Made by a program: the position numbers and the translations under genes. A DNA stretch of 64,000 nt from Undaria pinnatifida (Eukaryota; Sar; Phaeophyceae; Laminariales; Alariaceae): positions 6,081,819-6,145,818 of the forward strand of contig JABAKD010000025.1 in NCBI GenBank assembly GCA_012845835.1, written 5' to 3'. This document shows positions 10,725-21,714 of the stretch, one piece after another. Under the pieces are notes generated by a model. That model did not search any database. It was not told the origin of the DNA and was given only the letters and a program-made list of their open reading frames with translations. The stretch's first letter is position 1; each line of letters starts with the position of its first letter.

Positions 10725-11150
10725 TATATAGAACTATCCACTGAGCTACGTAGTTACGTCACTTCGTAACAGGGATCTCCGGGGCTCCCTCCCCTCGCCA
10801 CGCGCTACCGTAATACTCAGGAGCAAACTATCATGACCATTTCGGGCTCCGGCGCGCACGCTCGCAAAGATGTTATTTCCTCTTTGCTTTTCCTGGAAAA
10901 AAGCGGAAACACGAATTCGGTGGGACTCGAATCACGACATTCTTTTGTTGGTTATAATGAAATAGCCATTCCTCAGTGGGTAGTTATATATAACCAACGA
11001 AAGATATGTTTGGGAGTCCGTCAATTGATCCTCACCGACTTCCTAACGGGGCTTTCCTGGGCTCTCTCCCCCCGCCACGCACTACCGTAGTACCCAGGAG
11101 CAAAATATCATAACCATTAACGTCTACAGCGCGTACGATCGCAGGATATG
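10725..11150 (+). repeat. Diverged direct repeat, two units
   Basis: Units at about 10725-10870 and 10950-11150 share TTGGTTATA near their starts, then TCC..GGGGCT, GCCACGC.CTACCGTA.TAC and CAGGAGCAAA.TATCAT. The first contains CCACTGAGCTACGTA, the complement of a tRNA A-box-like sequence, so a tRNA-derived origin is possible. Divergence is high. Confidence 0.6.
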
Positions 11151-12055
11151 GCGATACTAACTTTGTCTTATATAACCAACAGCATCATACTGAAGTATAG
11201 CCTACCTAATGTGACTAGCGTGCGCTGCAGCTCCACAAACGGCTCAGTGTTTCTGCGTATATACAAGCTGTGCACTCAGGCATGTATCATAAAGCAGGTG
11301 GCCCCTTATGTAGGACCAATAAGGTGCGTTGGGGAAGCAAGCTCCTTTAAACTGGCGCCGACGCCCCCTTTTCATGGCAGAACAGGCACTAGGAGGGCAC
11401 ACAACGTTTTCAGCAAATCTTGATGCTGTTTTTCAAGCAGCAGAGGTGACGTGGACCCTTTCAGTGTTTGGCGTCCACTAATTGTGTCAGATTATGTGCC
11501 AAATCACGGCTGGCGGGAAAAATGGGTTTCTTACATATACCAAGTTTCTTTATGATCGGATCCCTCAAAGGGGGCCGAGTAAGTGCGGTACTGCACAAAA
11601 TGTAAAACTAGATTTTTCGCAAACGAAATATAAGAACCTCAAATTGTTGTTGTAGTTCTCACGTGAACTCAATCACAATCAGTTCCGTGGCACAGGACAA
11701 GCCGCAGTCACTGGAGTGGAAGAGTACTTTTGGAAAAAAAAAATCATGCCGAACGTGGCACACGTATACGATTCTCAGATCATACGAAATATCCGGGGGC
11801 ACGCGGTATGGGATGCGCCGTCTCGCCGGCCCCAGGCGGAGGGACGGTATGGGAAAGGTTCCCGTTGGTGTACCGCAGGATGACGACAGGCCGGGAAGGT
11901 GGGGAGCCATTTCGTTGAGAGGACGATAGTGGAGAGTACATTACACGATTTCCCGGTGGGACGAGACGGGAAGGGATTGGGAAACCGGTCGAGACATCGA
12001 TCGGGGAAATTTTCTGGAAGTTGTCCAGGAACATTGTTGGGATAATGGCCAGGGG
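11151..12055. other. No recognisable gene
   Basis: Short frames on both strands around 11660-11930 overlap each other. Nothing identified. Confidence 0.4.
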
Positions 12056-12779
12056 TATGGTCGGGAATGCTTGGCTTCGCTGTGCTATATAGCTGCCGAA
12101 GCAGATCCCCCTGCGCCATCCACCCCCAAATCCTCCATGCTTGGCATATCTTGTGTGTGCACGGGGGGTGCTTGTGTTTCTGGCTTCTTTGAAAAATCAT
12201 GGAACACACATGGTAGCTGACATTTGTCTCGCCACCCACATATTCCTTTCTGTACTTTATTTTTCTTTTTGGAGCAAAATTAAAACAACAACAAAAAATG
12301 TCATACTTTGAATTTGATTTTAAAAGGCGGAGGAAGCATCCATGTATAACGAAATGTTATGGTGTCCAGCAATCCAGCAATCTCCTCCGTGTTTTCACAT
12401 CCGAACAAAGAACGGTGGCGACAATACCTACCAGTTGGGTCCATATGATGGTCATACGATATGACGGGAAAATGGGCAATCCGGTTGTAAATAGACTGGA
12501 AATTTACTGCCCAATTATTGAGATGCGGAATGGGAGAAACTGTGGTCGGACGTCGGGTTGGGATGGGCGTACCTGACAAGACATGGGGACGGGAAATAAT
12601 ACGGAGGGAAACAGATAGTGGGATGGTAAAACTCGGGACGGGAACAAGATACCTTACGGTGGGACGGTTGACGGTGTGGAAATATACCAAGGACAGGAAC
12701 TATCGGGAATCACGGTAGGGAACAAAGTATCACACGGTTTCCCGTTGGCGTCTCGTCTCGTTCCCATATCGACAACATT
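12056..12779 (+). repeat. Left arm of 1.66 kb inverted repeat (hairpin)
   Basis: It is the imperfect reverse complement of 12915-13716. Matching points include GGTCGGGAATGCTTGG against CCAATCATTCCCGACC, GTGTGTGCACGGGGGGTG against CACCCCCTGTGCACAC, and CCAAGGACAGGAAC against GTTCCTGTCCTTGG. Divergence between arms is moderate, with several indels. Confidence 0.88.
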
Positions 12780-12914
12780 ATTCAGACCCGGCCTTTGCCC
12801 GCGCGTGCCCCTGCTGAATTATAGGCCAACACCGCGGTAACACCAGCTGGTAAAACAAAACCTTAACGACGAAACGTTTTGTCATCAATTTTAAGCACCG
12901 GCATCGGCGGTAAA
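12780..12914. other. Loop of the long inverted repeat
   Basis: About 135 bp of sequence not shared between the arms. No gene. Confidence 0.7.
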
Positions 12915-13716
12915 GGTCGACACGGTCATGGGACGAGAACTGGAAACCATATGATATTTCGTTCCCGGCCGCGATATCCCGACCGTTCCTGTCCTTGGTA
13001 TACTTTTCCGACGTCTACCGTCCCGCCGTAAGGTGTCTTGTTCCCGTCCCGGGTTTATACCATCCCACAACCTGTTTCCTTCCGGACTGTTTCCCGCCCT
13101 CTTGCCTTGGCAGTTGTTCCTATCACAACCTGACGTCCAAGCACAGTTTCTCCCATTACGCATCTCAATATTGGGGCAGTATATTTTCAGCCTATTTGCA
13201 ACCGGATTGCTCATTTTCTCGCTATATAATCATCATACGGGTGCGTCTGATGGGTATTGTAACCACCTTTCTTTGTTCGGATGCAAGAACACAGAGGGGA
13301 TTGCTGAATGGCTGGCCATTACAATACATAATTTCGTTATATATGGTACTCCCTCTACCTTTTAAAATCAACTGATGGAAAGTTGTTTTCTTGTACATTT
13401 TTTTCAAACCCCAAAAATCAAAAATAAAATACAGAAACGAACAAAAAGTGTGGGGGGAGATACATGTCAGCGATTTTCTTGTAAATTTTTTTCAAACCCC
13501 AAAAATGAAAAATAAAATACAGAAACGAACAAAAAGTGTGGGGAGATACATGTCAGCAATCAGGTGTCAGCTATGATATTTCAAAGACACCAGAAACACA
13601 CGCACCCCCTGTGCACACACAAGACATGACGGGCATGGGGAAGATTGGAGGTGAGTGGTGCAGGCAGATCTGTTTCGGCTGCTCTAAAGCACATCCAAGC
13701 CAATCATTCCCGACCA
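12915..13716 (-). repeat. Right arm of 1.66 kb inverted repeat
   Basis: Complement of 12056-12779. It is longer than the left arm because of an internal tandem duplication at 13389-13562. Homology to the left arm stops near GACCATAT at about 13716. Confidence 0.88.
13389..13562 (+). repeat. Tandem duplication of about 90 bp inside the hairpin arm
   Basis: Units 13389-13475 and 13479-13562 share CAAACCCCAAAAAT and CAGAAACGAACAAAAAGTGT with few differences. The left arm has no corresponding duplicate, so this arose after the inverted repeat formed. Confidence 0.9.
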
Positions 13717-13730
13717 TATACTTGTTGCGC

Positions 13731-14156
13731 AGGCCATGGCACGTGTCATGGCAATGACATGCCATTACCATGTCATGGTAGTCCATGGTCACACATACCA
13801 TTGACTACCATGACATGGCCATGGAAGACCGTGGCAACGACATGGGCAACCATGCCATTGTCACGCATGTCCATGGCATTGCCACCGATGGCCATGACAG
13901 TGCCGAAGAGGATCATGGCGTTGCCACCGTATGACCATGGATGCGCGTGGTCGCCCGTGGTATTCTCATGGGCGTTCATGGCATTGCTATGGCATTGCCA
14001 TGGTATGATAATGTATCACCATGGCATTGCCATTGGCGACCATGGCACTGCTCTCTACCATGGCACGTCTATGGTACCTTTGAGGTCTGCCATGGGACAT
14101 GGTCCGGGGCCTTCATATTCCACAATGGTGCCATGGCATGCCATGGCAAAGCCGCT
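13731..14156. repeat. CCATGG/CATGGCATTGCCATGG-rich palindromic block
   Basis: About 425 bp dense in CATGG and CCATG words alternating with CATTGCCA and GTCATGG. Many short self-complementary units occur on both strands. There is no fixed period. It begins at the edge of the long hairpin. Frames here are Met/His/Gly-rich and I treat them as artefacts. Confidence 0.85.
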
Positions 14157-14448
14157 GCACGTCTTACTGCAATGACTCAGCCAAGCAACCGGTCGCAGGC
14201 GCTCTGTGTAGTCCGTCAATGGATCCCGAACATAGGTCGGAACGTAAGCGGCCTGGCACAACACAAAGCACGTTTTTAAATCGGGTACCCCGCAGCCCCT
14301 CGATCGTCAATTACGTGTTTCTTCTACATCAAGCTTCTTCTACTGTACTTGTTGCGTTTTGTTCCTTTTTCGTTGTTTTTGTTTCATTTTTTTTCCCCTC
14401 TTTTCTTTTCATGGTCTGGCTTGTTTCGTTGTGTTCTCGTACCCTATA
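14157..14448. other. No gene; pyrimidine-rich segment
   Basis: Rich in T and C from about 14310 to 14420. No coding signal recognised. Confidence 0.5.
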
Positions 14449-15804
14449 CAGTGGGGGGCCCTTTATAAGGCGGTATAGTGCACCGAGAGTTTGACCGCCC
14501 TATCTCGCAAGACCGCCCTATTGGAGTTAGGTCGGTTGACCGCCTTATTGGGCTTTTGGTGATATCCCCATAAGGCGGTAACCGCTCTATTGAGTGCATG
14601 TAGCCTTCTAAGGGACATCACCGAGTGCCTCTGACGCAGAAGATGACCCCTAGGGCGTCACGAAAAGGGATATCATACGTGTGCTCGGAGAAGGAAGGTG
14701 CAGCGTTGCAGCATTAACAGTGCGGAACCGAGCAAATATGTGTGGTATCAAATACACACTAAAGCACACAGCAAAGCAGACGAGTGCACACGCACTTTGC
14801 ATGTTGAGAAGTATAAAATTAATTGAGCTGCGGGCGACAAAGCCCGCCGAAGACGCACCCCACCTTAAGAAGATACACACTGCCGTACTGTTGTACGGGA
14901 AGGACTCTTTGCCCTGCTATACATTCACACCAGAGATCCAACGTATTCTACGGCACTGTACTACCGTACTGACTACTGTACTGCACTACAGTCCTCCGCT
15001 GTGCCCCCCCCCCCTTGCCCTCGTTAAGGTTCACAAAGTTGCCTTATGTCTGCTTGCTGCACTTATGTGCTTTGATGAACAGCATCCTAGCTTTCTGCAG
15101 ATAGAAACAGGCATCGCCACAGCCGCACGCCTCCGCTGCTCTCTCCGGAGAAACGAAGTGCGACGAAAGTTCCACGTAGGCCGGGGGGGCACCTCGTCGT
15201 ATCATCAACACCGCCCGTGTCTGACGCCTTGCGCTTTCCCGCCTGGGGCTTGACGGCTTTGGCTTTGCCCTGCGAAGATCGCTTGGTGGCATGGCCATCA
15301 TGGCAGACGCGAGGCACCGGGTTGTCGCAGTTCGGTTCGGCTTCACCACAGAGTCCGTGCAGTCGACCACCGCATTTTCCGCGACATTCGTGGCCGTCAG
15401 GGCGCTCGGGGGTGCTGGCTGGAACCAAGTACAGTTCGCCTGCTGCACAGGGCATCGTGCGTATCCCCTAGGTTCGTTGTGTTCTAGGGCTATGTGTTCT
15501 GGCAGCAGCAACAACAGCAGTAGGGATGTGATACTGCTGTCTATACCTCGTTCAAAAGCAGCACTAGAGCGAGGTTTTGTACTGATGTGGAGGCGAAAGT
15601 GGGCCGTGGATAGGGCGGTAGCCGTCCTGAATAGGGCGGTAGGCGCCCTGCATAGGCGGCTACCGCCTTATATAGGGTCCCTTGCTATATAGAGGGCGGT
15701 GGCTGCCCTTTTCGCATAGTCTTGTCAAGCAGTTTTCGACCGCCCCATCACGAGCAACCGCCTTATTCAGACGCCTTGTATATAGGCCATAGCCCCCCCT
15801 ACTG
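14449..15804. mobile_element. TIR element with TA target duplication and subterminal GGCGGT repeats
   Basis: The left end CAGTGGGGGGCC (14449) and the complement of the right end CAGTAGGGGGGC (to 15804) form short inverted termini flanked by TA on both sides (14447-48, 15805-06). Inside each end are many copies of AGGCGGT or ACCGCC (14470-14600 and 15610-15780). TA duplication and CAGT ends fit a Tc1/mariner-like or similar DNA transposon. No DDE transposase is visible, so it is non-autonomous. It contains a zinc-finger-like fragment on the minus strand. Confidence 0.75.
15087..15455 (-). pseudogene. Cys/His-rich zinc-finger-like fragment inside the TIR element
   Basis: A 122-codon minus-strand frame beginning MPCAAG. 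The core GHECRGKCGGRLHGLCGE then ..PRVCHDGH has spacing C-x3-C-x5-H-x2-C followed by a further Cys/His pair, plausible for a small zinc-binding fold (PHD or zinc-ribbon-like). A Lys/Arg-rich tail follows (KRSSQGKAKAVKPQAGKRK). A similar core with the same MPCAAG start occurs in the unrelated-ended TIR element at 61839-62338. It may be a captured host exon or a remnant of an accessory DNA-binding protein of the transposon. A longer overlapping frame at 15044-15514 lacks the motif. The specific family is unknown. Confidence 0.5.
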
Positions 15805-16033
15805 TACGCTAGCATTTCACCTGCTTTACCTTGGTGAATTGCGAGTGTAATGTTTAGTCTGCTTTACAGTCTGTGACCACATGAATTGTATTTCTCTAGG
15901 ATGAAGAACCAGCACGGACACTGGGTGTACTGATGCGTATACGGAATGAACGGTTTAATGTGAAGACAACACACATACTCGTACTGCTGCTCTTTCCATC
16001 AGTCAGTCCGTATTCGAGTACATACAGTACATA

Positions 16034-16744
16034 CAAGCTGGGCCGGCCAAGACGCTCAAAACAAGCCAATACCGCTGTGCGGCGCTCATTTTTTCGAGAT
16101 CGGACCTCAAGTTTTTGACAGGTGATTTGGACCAAGCTCACCAAAACAGTACCCGACGAACTCGAAAAAAAAAAAAGAAAGTTGACTTTTCATCAATTTC
16201 ATGATTTTGGAAAACTTTTGGCCGGCCATATGTCAGCCATTTTTTTTTTTTTTTAGTTTGTCGAGTACTGTTTTGGTGAGCTTGGTCCAAATCACGTGTC
16301 AAAATTTCAGGTCCTAACTTTAAAAATTAAGAGGTGCATGGCCAAGTTTCCACCCAAGTGCCGCTGCATAGAAATATACATATATTTCAGGGATTCAACC
16401 ATAACCTTCGAACGCAAGTGACCCATGAAATGAAACGCATATGTCCTTACTCCTCGTCCCAAGATGTACATGCCCAGAAAAATTGAGCCTATTCTATCCA
16501 CGATGTATTCCGAGCAATTTTAGAAAAAGCAACACAAAAAACCATGAAAAAAATGCTCAAACTAGGAGACGTGAGTGGCGAACACTTTTTCCGGCACCAA
16601 CTTGGCAGACTATCAAGCTGGAGGGCCTATTATGACCACCGTATCTAGTTGCTTACGAGGATGTGCTCAGTTTGCAGTGGGTCACTGTCGTTCAAAATAT
16701 ATGCCCGACTGACGGATTATGGGTTTCTTGGCCGGCCCAGCTTG
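16034..16744. mobile_element. TIR element with nested palindrome, TA target duplication
   Basis: Perfect termini CAAGCTGGGCCGGCCAAG and its complement are flanked by TA (16032-33, 16745-46). An inner inverted repeat (16112-16172 with 16241-16304) pairs GATTTGGACCAAGCTCACC with its complement around a 68-base loop bounded by poly-A and poly-T. No transposase is present. At 711 bp it resembles a non-autonomous (MITE-like) element. Confidence 0.82.
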
Positions 16745-17989
16745 TACATGTTTTTTGTATTCGTCGATTAGCCCTCTTTGATTGATTGTCGGTTGGAAGG
16801 TTGATGCACAGATGATTGATATTGTGATGATACGACACACGGTATACCTGATACAGCTGGCTGTATCATATACCAGCTATACGACAGCAATCCTGAGCGA
16901 AGAGGAAAGGCTATGGATATTTCCTTGGCAGGACGCTACCCGCGGATCAAGAAGCAAAGGCAGGTGAGCGACGGGTTCCAGTAGAAGGCGTCACGAGACA
17001 GATTTGGTGGACGCAGAGTGAGAAATTTAGCAGCTGCAGCTACAAACCAGATAGGCACCGATAATCAAGATGAACGAGTCCAACTAATGTCTACCAGTGT
17101 GGCCCGCGGTCTATATTGGCGGCCGGCCCCTCCAGGCCGAGCGCCGATGGAGCTAGCAGCTCCATCGATACACTGTCCGTTTTGGGCGTTCTACTGAAGC
17201 CGCCTTCACCGCAAATATTTTGGATTATACTGTGGGATAGAGAATGGAAATCGGGCAATTACTGTGACCTCCGTATGCTTCTAGTGTAATGAGACGGAAA
17301 ATCTGAAAAAAACTGCCCAAACCACTACTTTAGATCCTAACCGCAACCCTGGCCTTAACCCCAACCCGACACCAACCCTCTACCCATAAAATGCTGTCCG
17401 GAAAAAATCCCGACAAGTTTTTGTTTTTTGTTGAAAATTTGGTCGACCGTATTACAACCCGTACTTGAAAAAATCCCGGATTTCTATACTTTGTCCTAGT
17501 TAATAATCTACAAATTTCGTAAAGGCTACTTCGAGCACAGCAGCGTACCGCTGTTTTGGCCAGGGCCAATGGGGAGGACCCTTTGCTCAGTCATTAGACC
17601 ACACCAAGGCAGCCGTGGGGTCCATTACACCACCTCCTCGAATGCCCGACCCCAGCGCTGGGTGCCGGGCTGTGAACTCGTTGGAGCTCGGTCATGGTTG
17701 GGGTATCCAGGGCGATGGGGGATGTGGCTCCATCAGACCGTACGAACAACTCCAATTTAAATTTCCTCAACGTAGTTTTTGTGTGGGGGCGGGTGCCCTC
17801 ACGCAAAAAGTGCGTGTATGGCTCTTTCACAAAGATCCAGGGCGAACAAAAGTCATCAAAGAGACTCGATTCAAGATCGTTCACGAGTTAACAGCAGCGT
17901 GGTGACCAAAGATAAACACTACCATCAGGCATACACCGACGTCGTGAGAGGCAAACTACTTGGAATTACTGCATGATTGATAGTGGCAG
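16745..17989. other. No recognisable gene
   Basis: Short frames without known motifs. A perfect 9-base-arm palindrome lies at 17146-17166 (GATGGAGCT, AGC, complement). Confidence 0.4.
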
Positions 17990-19500
17990 GGGGTTATCTT
18001 ACTCGATGAGGCAGGAGAAGCTGGTTGAGGTCGCACGGTTTCCTGCCTTGCCGCGATAATCGATAAGTCCGGTCGAACCTGCTGCAACTCCACCCCCCTA
18101 TAGGGTATGCATAGGATCTTGGCGGAGGGTCGTCGGCCGCTTCCTGACGACATGGGCGATGCTCCTCCTCGCGGCTTCGAGAAGTTGCTATGCCTGATCT
18201 CCGGCCATGCCTCAGCGCAGTGCACCCAAAGACCACTGTTGTTTTCGGCAAAAGACAACGAACTAAGCATCATACCAGATCCTTTTGGCGACCAGGCTCG
18301 TGCCCGCTGCTGATCGGGAAACTTGTGCAGCGATTAGCTTGAGATTCATGGCACATGCGAGCGGGCACATAGCTCGTGGTTGCCTGCCACTTATCATTGC
18401 GTAAGCGCACGCCAGAGCCTTCTAGCTGCTTCAGCAGTGATGCTCGAACGACGGGGCGGTCCTCCGAAGGCTGACCGGGCGCGCTTTTGTGAAACCCGAG
18501 GTTCTCAAGGCATATAGGTCTCGTTCACCTGCGCGTGGTTGCCCGTCGCATGCTCGCGCGATGCAAGCCCTGCCAGCAGCGGCCTGACTACGTGTTTGCC
18601 ACACCTCTCTACTGGCCGCCAGTCGTGCGCAGGCGCAACCTCTCGATGTTCCGGTTTAGAGTTGGTGGCATCACGCTTGGCTTCAAGTAAAGTTTCTCCG
18701 TTCGGCCACTGATTTCCCACCAACACACGCTTTATCGAAGTTGGGATTCCAATGTCTAGTGTTTTTTTTTTAAATTGATACTTGAACAACCTGTTCAAAT
18801 TCAAATGGTGCCAAAGGGCCCACCAAGTGTTCAGCGTATTTGCAACACCTTGAACAGTAGCTTGCCTTGTCACAACACGTTCGCATGGTATATCTATCTC
18901 CAATGTTGCCAAGCCCAGTGACAGAGTTGTTTGTGCAACGAGAATCGGCGCTATGTTTTGAAGTAAACAGGTCAATGATTGCCAAAGCTCCCCGATATGT
19001 AATCTTTTTGTGTTTCAAAAGTTGGGCATCTTCTCCACGGCGTCTCTCCGTCGAATAGGTTGCCAGAGTCCGTTGCAATATGGGTTGGGGCACCTTGTGG
19101 GATTTCTGACCTTATACAGCGCGTCCGCAAAGTGTTCGAGAAAATCGATTGGCAATTTTCGAGTTTCAGTGTTTAGCGACGCGTTGTGGGGTTTTCGACT
19201 TGTACAATGTCCCATAAAGTATTTGTTTCACGATGACGTTGCGCAATGGGGGGTCCAGCCACCTGTGCACGCACTTGACATTTCGCAAAATACATTTGGC
19301 CAAAACTACGATTTTGCAGGGGCTGTCACAAGACGAAGTGACCCCCGGCACAGTCGGGACGGGAAAGCAAGGTTAGGCACGTCCAGGAAACAACGCGCCA
19401 AGAGGTGGACCTCAGCTCGAGTTATCACTGAGACGGCTCTAAACCCCGATCTAAATCGGGTCTCTCGATCGCTGAGTCGACGGGGGTAACCTGTTGATAC
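17990..19500 (-). other. Cluster of unassigned frames, mostly minus strand
   Basis: Several moderate frames overlap: minus 18505-18975 (156 codons), minus 18770-19093, minus 19015-19215, plus 19010-19489. The minus series is mixed-composition and could be pieces of one broken coding region: RTLATYSTERRRGEDAQLL, then TYRGALAIIDLFTSKHSADS, then GIPTSIKRVLVGNQWPNGE. Conserved catalytic motifs are not apparent. It may be a decayed transposase or host exon; I do not assign it. Confidence 0.25.
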
Positions 19501-20879
19501 CGTATACAACTACTTACAAAGTACTTCTGAGAGGCTAGAAGCCTCCATTTTATGTGTTTTCCACGCTAGCGTGGAGTCATTCTCCTTTCCGGGCGGTGGA
19601 GCGGGCTTGGATGCCGAAAACAGCGCTTCTCAGCTCCTTTCCTTCTCAAGACTAAAGATTAGAAGTCATTTCTTTTGGAAGTTGGAATTTTTGCCTCCCT
19701 CAAGTTTAAAACTCCTGCTTTGTAGGAATACCACATTCTACCTGGACCCCGTTTCCTCTCATTACTTGCGGAACGGTCCAGCTTTTCTATGATTTCTTCG
19801 CGTGTTTTCGTCGCTGCACGAAGCTTTCATCATACATACCAGAAAATATCCCATCCTGATGATTTCAGGTTGGCTCATCACACCACCATCATCATCATCA
19901 TCATCACCATCATCATCAGCTCAGTTTCGCCCGGAGGCGCACACCAGCACTAGCTCTTGAATTCCATGTAACAGAATAGCTCGTGGACGTTTCCTCGGTT
20001 ATTTATATGGATGATGTTCCAAACGTTCCAGAATTCTGCACGACGATGGTAGGTATCGATATCGGCCAAGAATTTTGTTATACTTTGTTCTTGTGTCACA
20101 ATCAGTCCTTCACGGGTTCAGCTGTAGCCCTCCAAAACTTTGGCCTCCTACGTATGTGTCCAATCCCTAGCTCAGCCGGCGCCAGGTACCGTCATACATG
20201 GTTGTAGAACGTTAAGTTCAGAAGGTCGACAATCAGACGCAATTGTTGTGTCGATTTAGAGATAGATGTTACACCCAAAAACCAATTTCCCACTGAAATC
20301 AAGTATCTTCAAGCTTATGCCGCAATTTTCACAGTTGTTTGTACAAAAGTCCAAATACCCACGCCATTTTTGTGAATTACTTTCCTACCCAAAACCAAGT
20401 TATGTAACGCCTCCGCCCCCATGACTGGCGGGATAGCAGGTCGACCGGACATACGGGCGGACGTTTGTCAATATCCACGCGATTCCATTTCATCACCATA
20501 CCGGAGAAGAATCTTTCGAGTTCGACACGGGGAAGGTCGTAAAGGTGTATTGCTGGCGGATGCGAGGATCAACCCAAATGCCTAAACGCTCACAAGATCG
20601 TGTTGACGATGCCACATGTAATGAGTTTAGGCCTGGGAGACAAATTAACTATATGCAAGCCAGTTTTTTCAGTAGGTTCCCGAGGCTACTCACCTGTGTT
20701 CGTTGCCTAGAGACAATCGAAGAGTAGCTTCATTCAGGTCACGTTCCGGGTGAAGACTGACTCCCTGAGGCGAGACGATCAGGGTATTGTTTGCTGGTCT
20801 TTGGACGCAAACACCTTCCTAGACAATGTAAAACGTCCCAATTGCCCCGTAAACCGTAGCTCGAGTATTTACCACACCA
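19501..20879. other. No recognisable gene; (CAT)n microsatellite at 19876-19919
   Basis: The CAT/ATC trinucleotide tract is interrupted by a few CAC units. The segment 20733-20860 is related to 27830-27955 (see findings). No coding assignment. Confidence 0.5.
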
Positions 20880-21714
20880 CAGCCAACAACCTATTGAATA
20901 TGCCTACTGAATGTCAATAGGTTGGGGCATTGCATATCGGTACATACTGACAACTTCAATAGGTATGCCAATTTGTCGATCGATACCCATTGCTTGGGCC
21001 AAGAGGTCCAGAGATTTAGTACAATAAGCTATCGTTTTAAAATTGTTTCAATAACAGATGTTATCGTTAATCTGCTGTTTTGAAACAAAAGTAAATAAAG
21101 TAGGTCAATGTGAATATTATTGCTATCACCCACAAGATATTATCCATTCAAACAATAGCCCGCAGTACACGGTACGTATAGGTATGTGCTAAGCAGTACG
21201 AGGGTATCAAAAATACGTACCATAAGTTGTCAGTAGATATCGATCGATACCCTTGTGAACCTATTCAATCGGGCAATAGGCATCAATCGGGGCCCTTGCA
21301 AACCTATTGCATATCGAACGATATCATCGCACACTTATCGCTTTAACCAATAGGTACTGATTGGTAGCGAAAAAATAGAGTTGTTGCTCGAACGATAGAT
21401 GGTTGAGAGTGATTGTCAAATTATGTTGATGCCCTAATACCTATCGATATACACCTTCGCAGCATATCCGTCGCACAATAGGTTATCGTGGCCACTGCCC
21501 CAAAACCTATTATTCCTTACAATACCTATCGATGAACCCCGAAGCCAAACATTTGTGCCCCGCGATAGGTTTCGATCCTCATAGTTCCCGACCTGTTGTT
21601 GGCCCAATAGCCTATTCGATAGGGCATTATCCAGGGTGTAAAAAGGAACTGAACGGGTCACAAACAGGTCGCTCAAAAACATTGTGGGCTCGAGCTTCGC
21701 ATCGAACACATATG
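20880..21714. repeat. CGATACCTAT-rich segment, left half
   Basis: The words CCTATTG, ATCGATAC, CGATAGGT and CCTATCGA recur on both strands throughout. The style resumes at 24260-24690 on the far side of the family B cluster, so the two halves were probably one region before B insertion. Confidence 0.65.

Noticed and set aside
13645-14279. Met/His/Trp-rich frames of 68-176 codons
   Set aside because: Direct product of the CATGG block; no domain-like composition.
14690-14760. LINE tail fragment inside the 14449 element (CAGTGCGGAACCGAGCA)
   Set aside because: Only about 35 bases resemble 32920-32955; not enough to claim.
17330-17390. Second telomere-like tract (CTAACC/CCTTAACCCC words)
   Set aside because: Too degenerate; no two perfect consecutive units.
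19860-19880. Hammerhead-type core CTGATGA
   Set aside because: No matching GAAA segment or stems at the required spacing.
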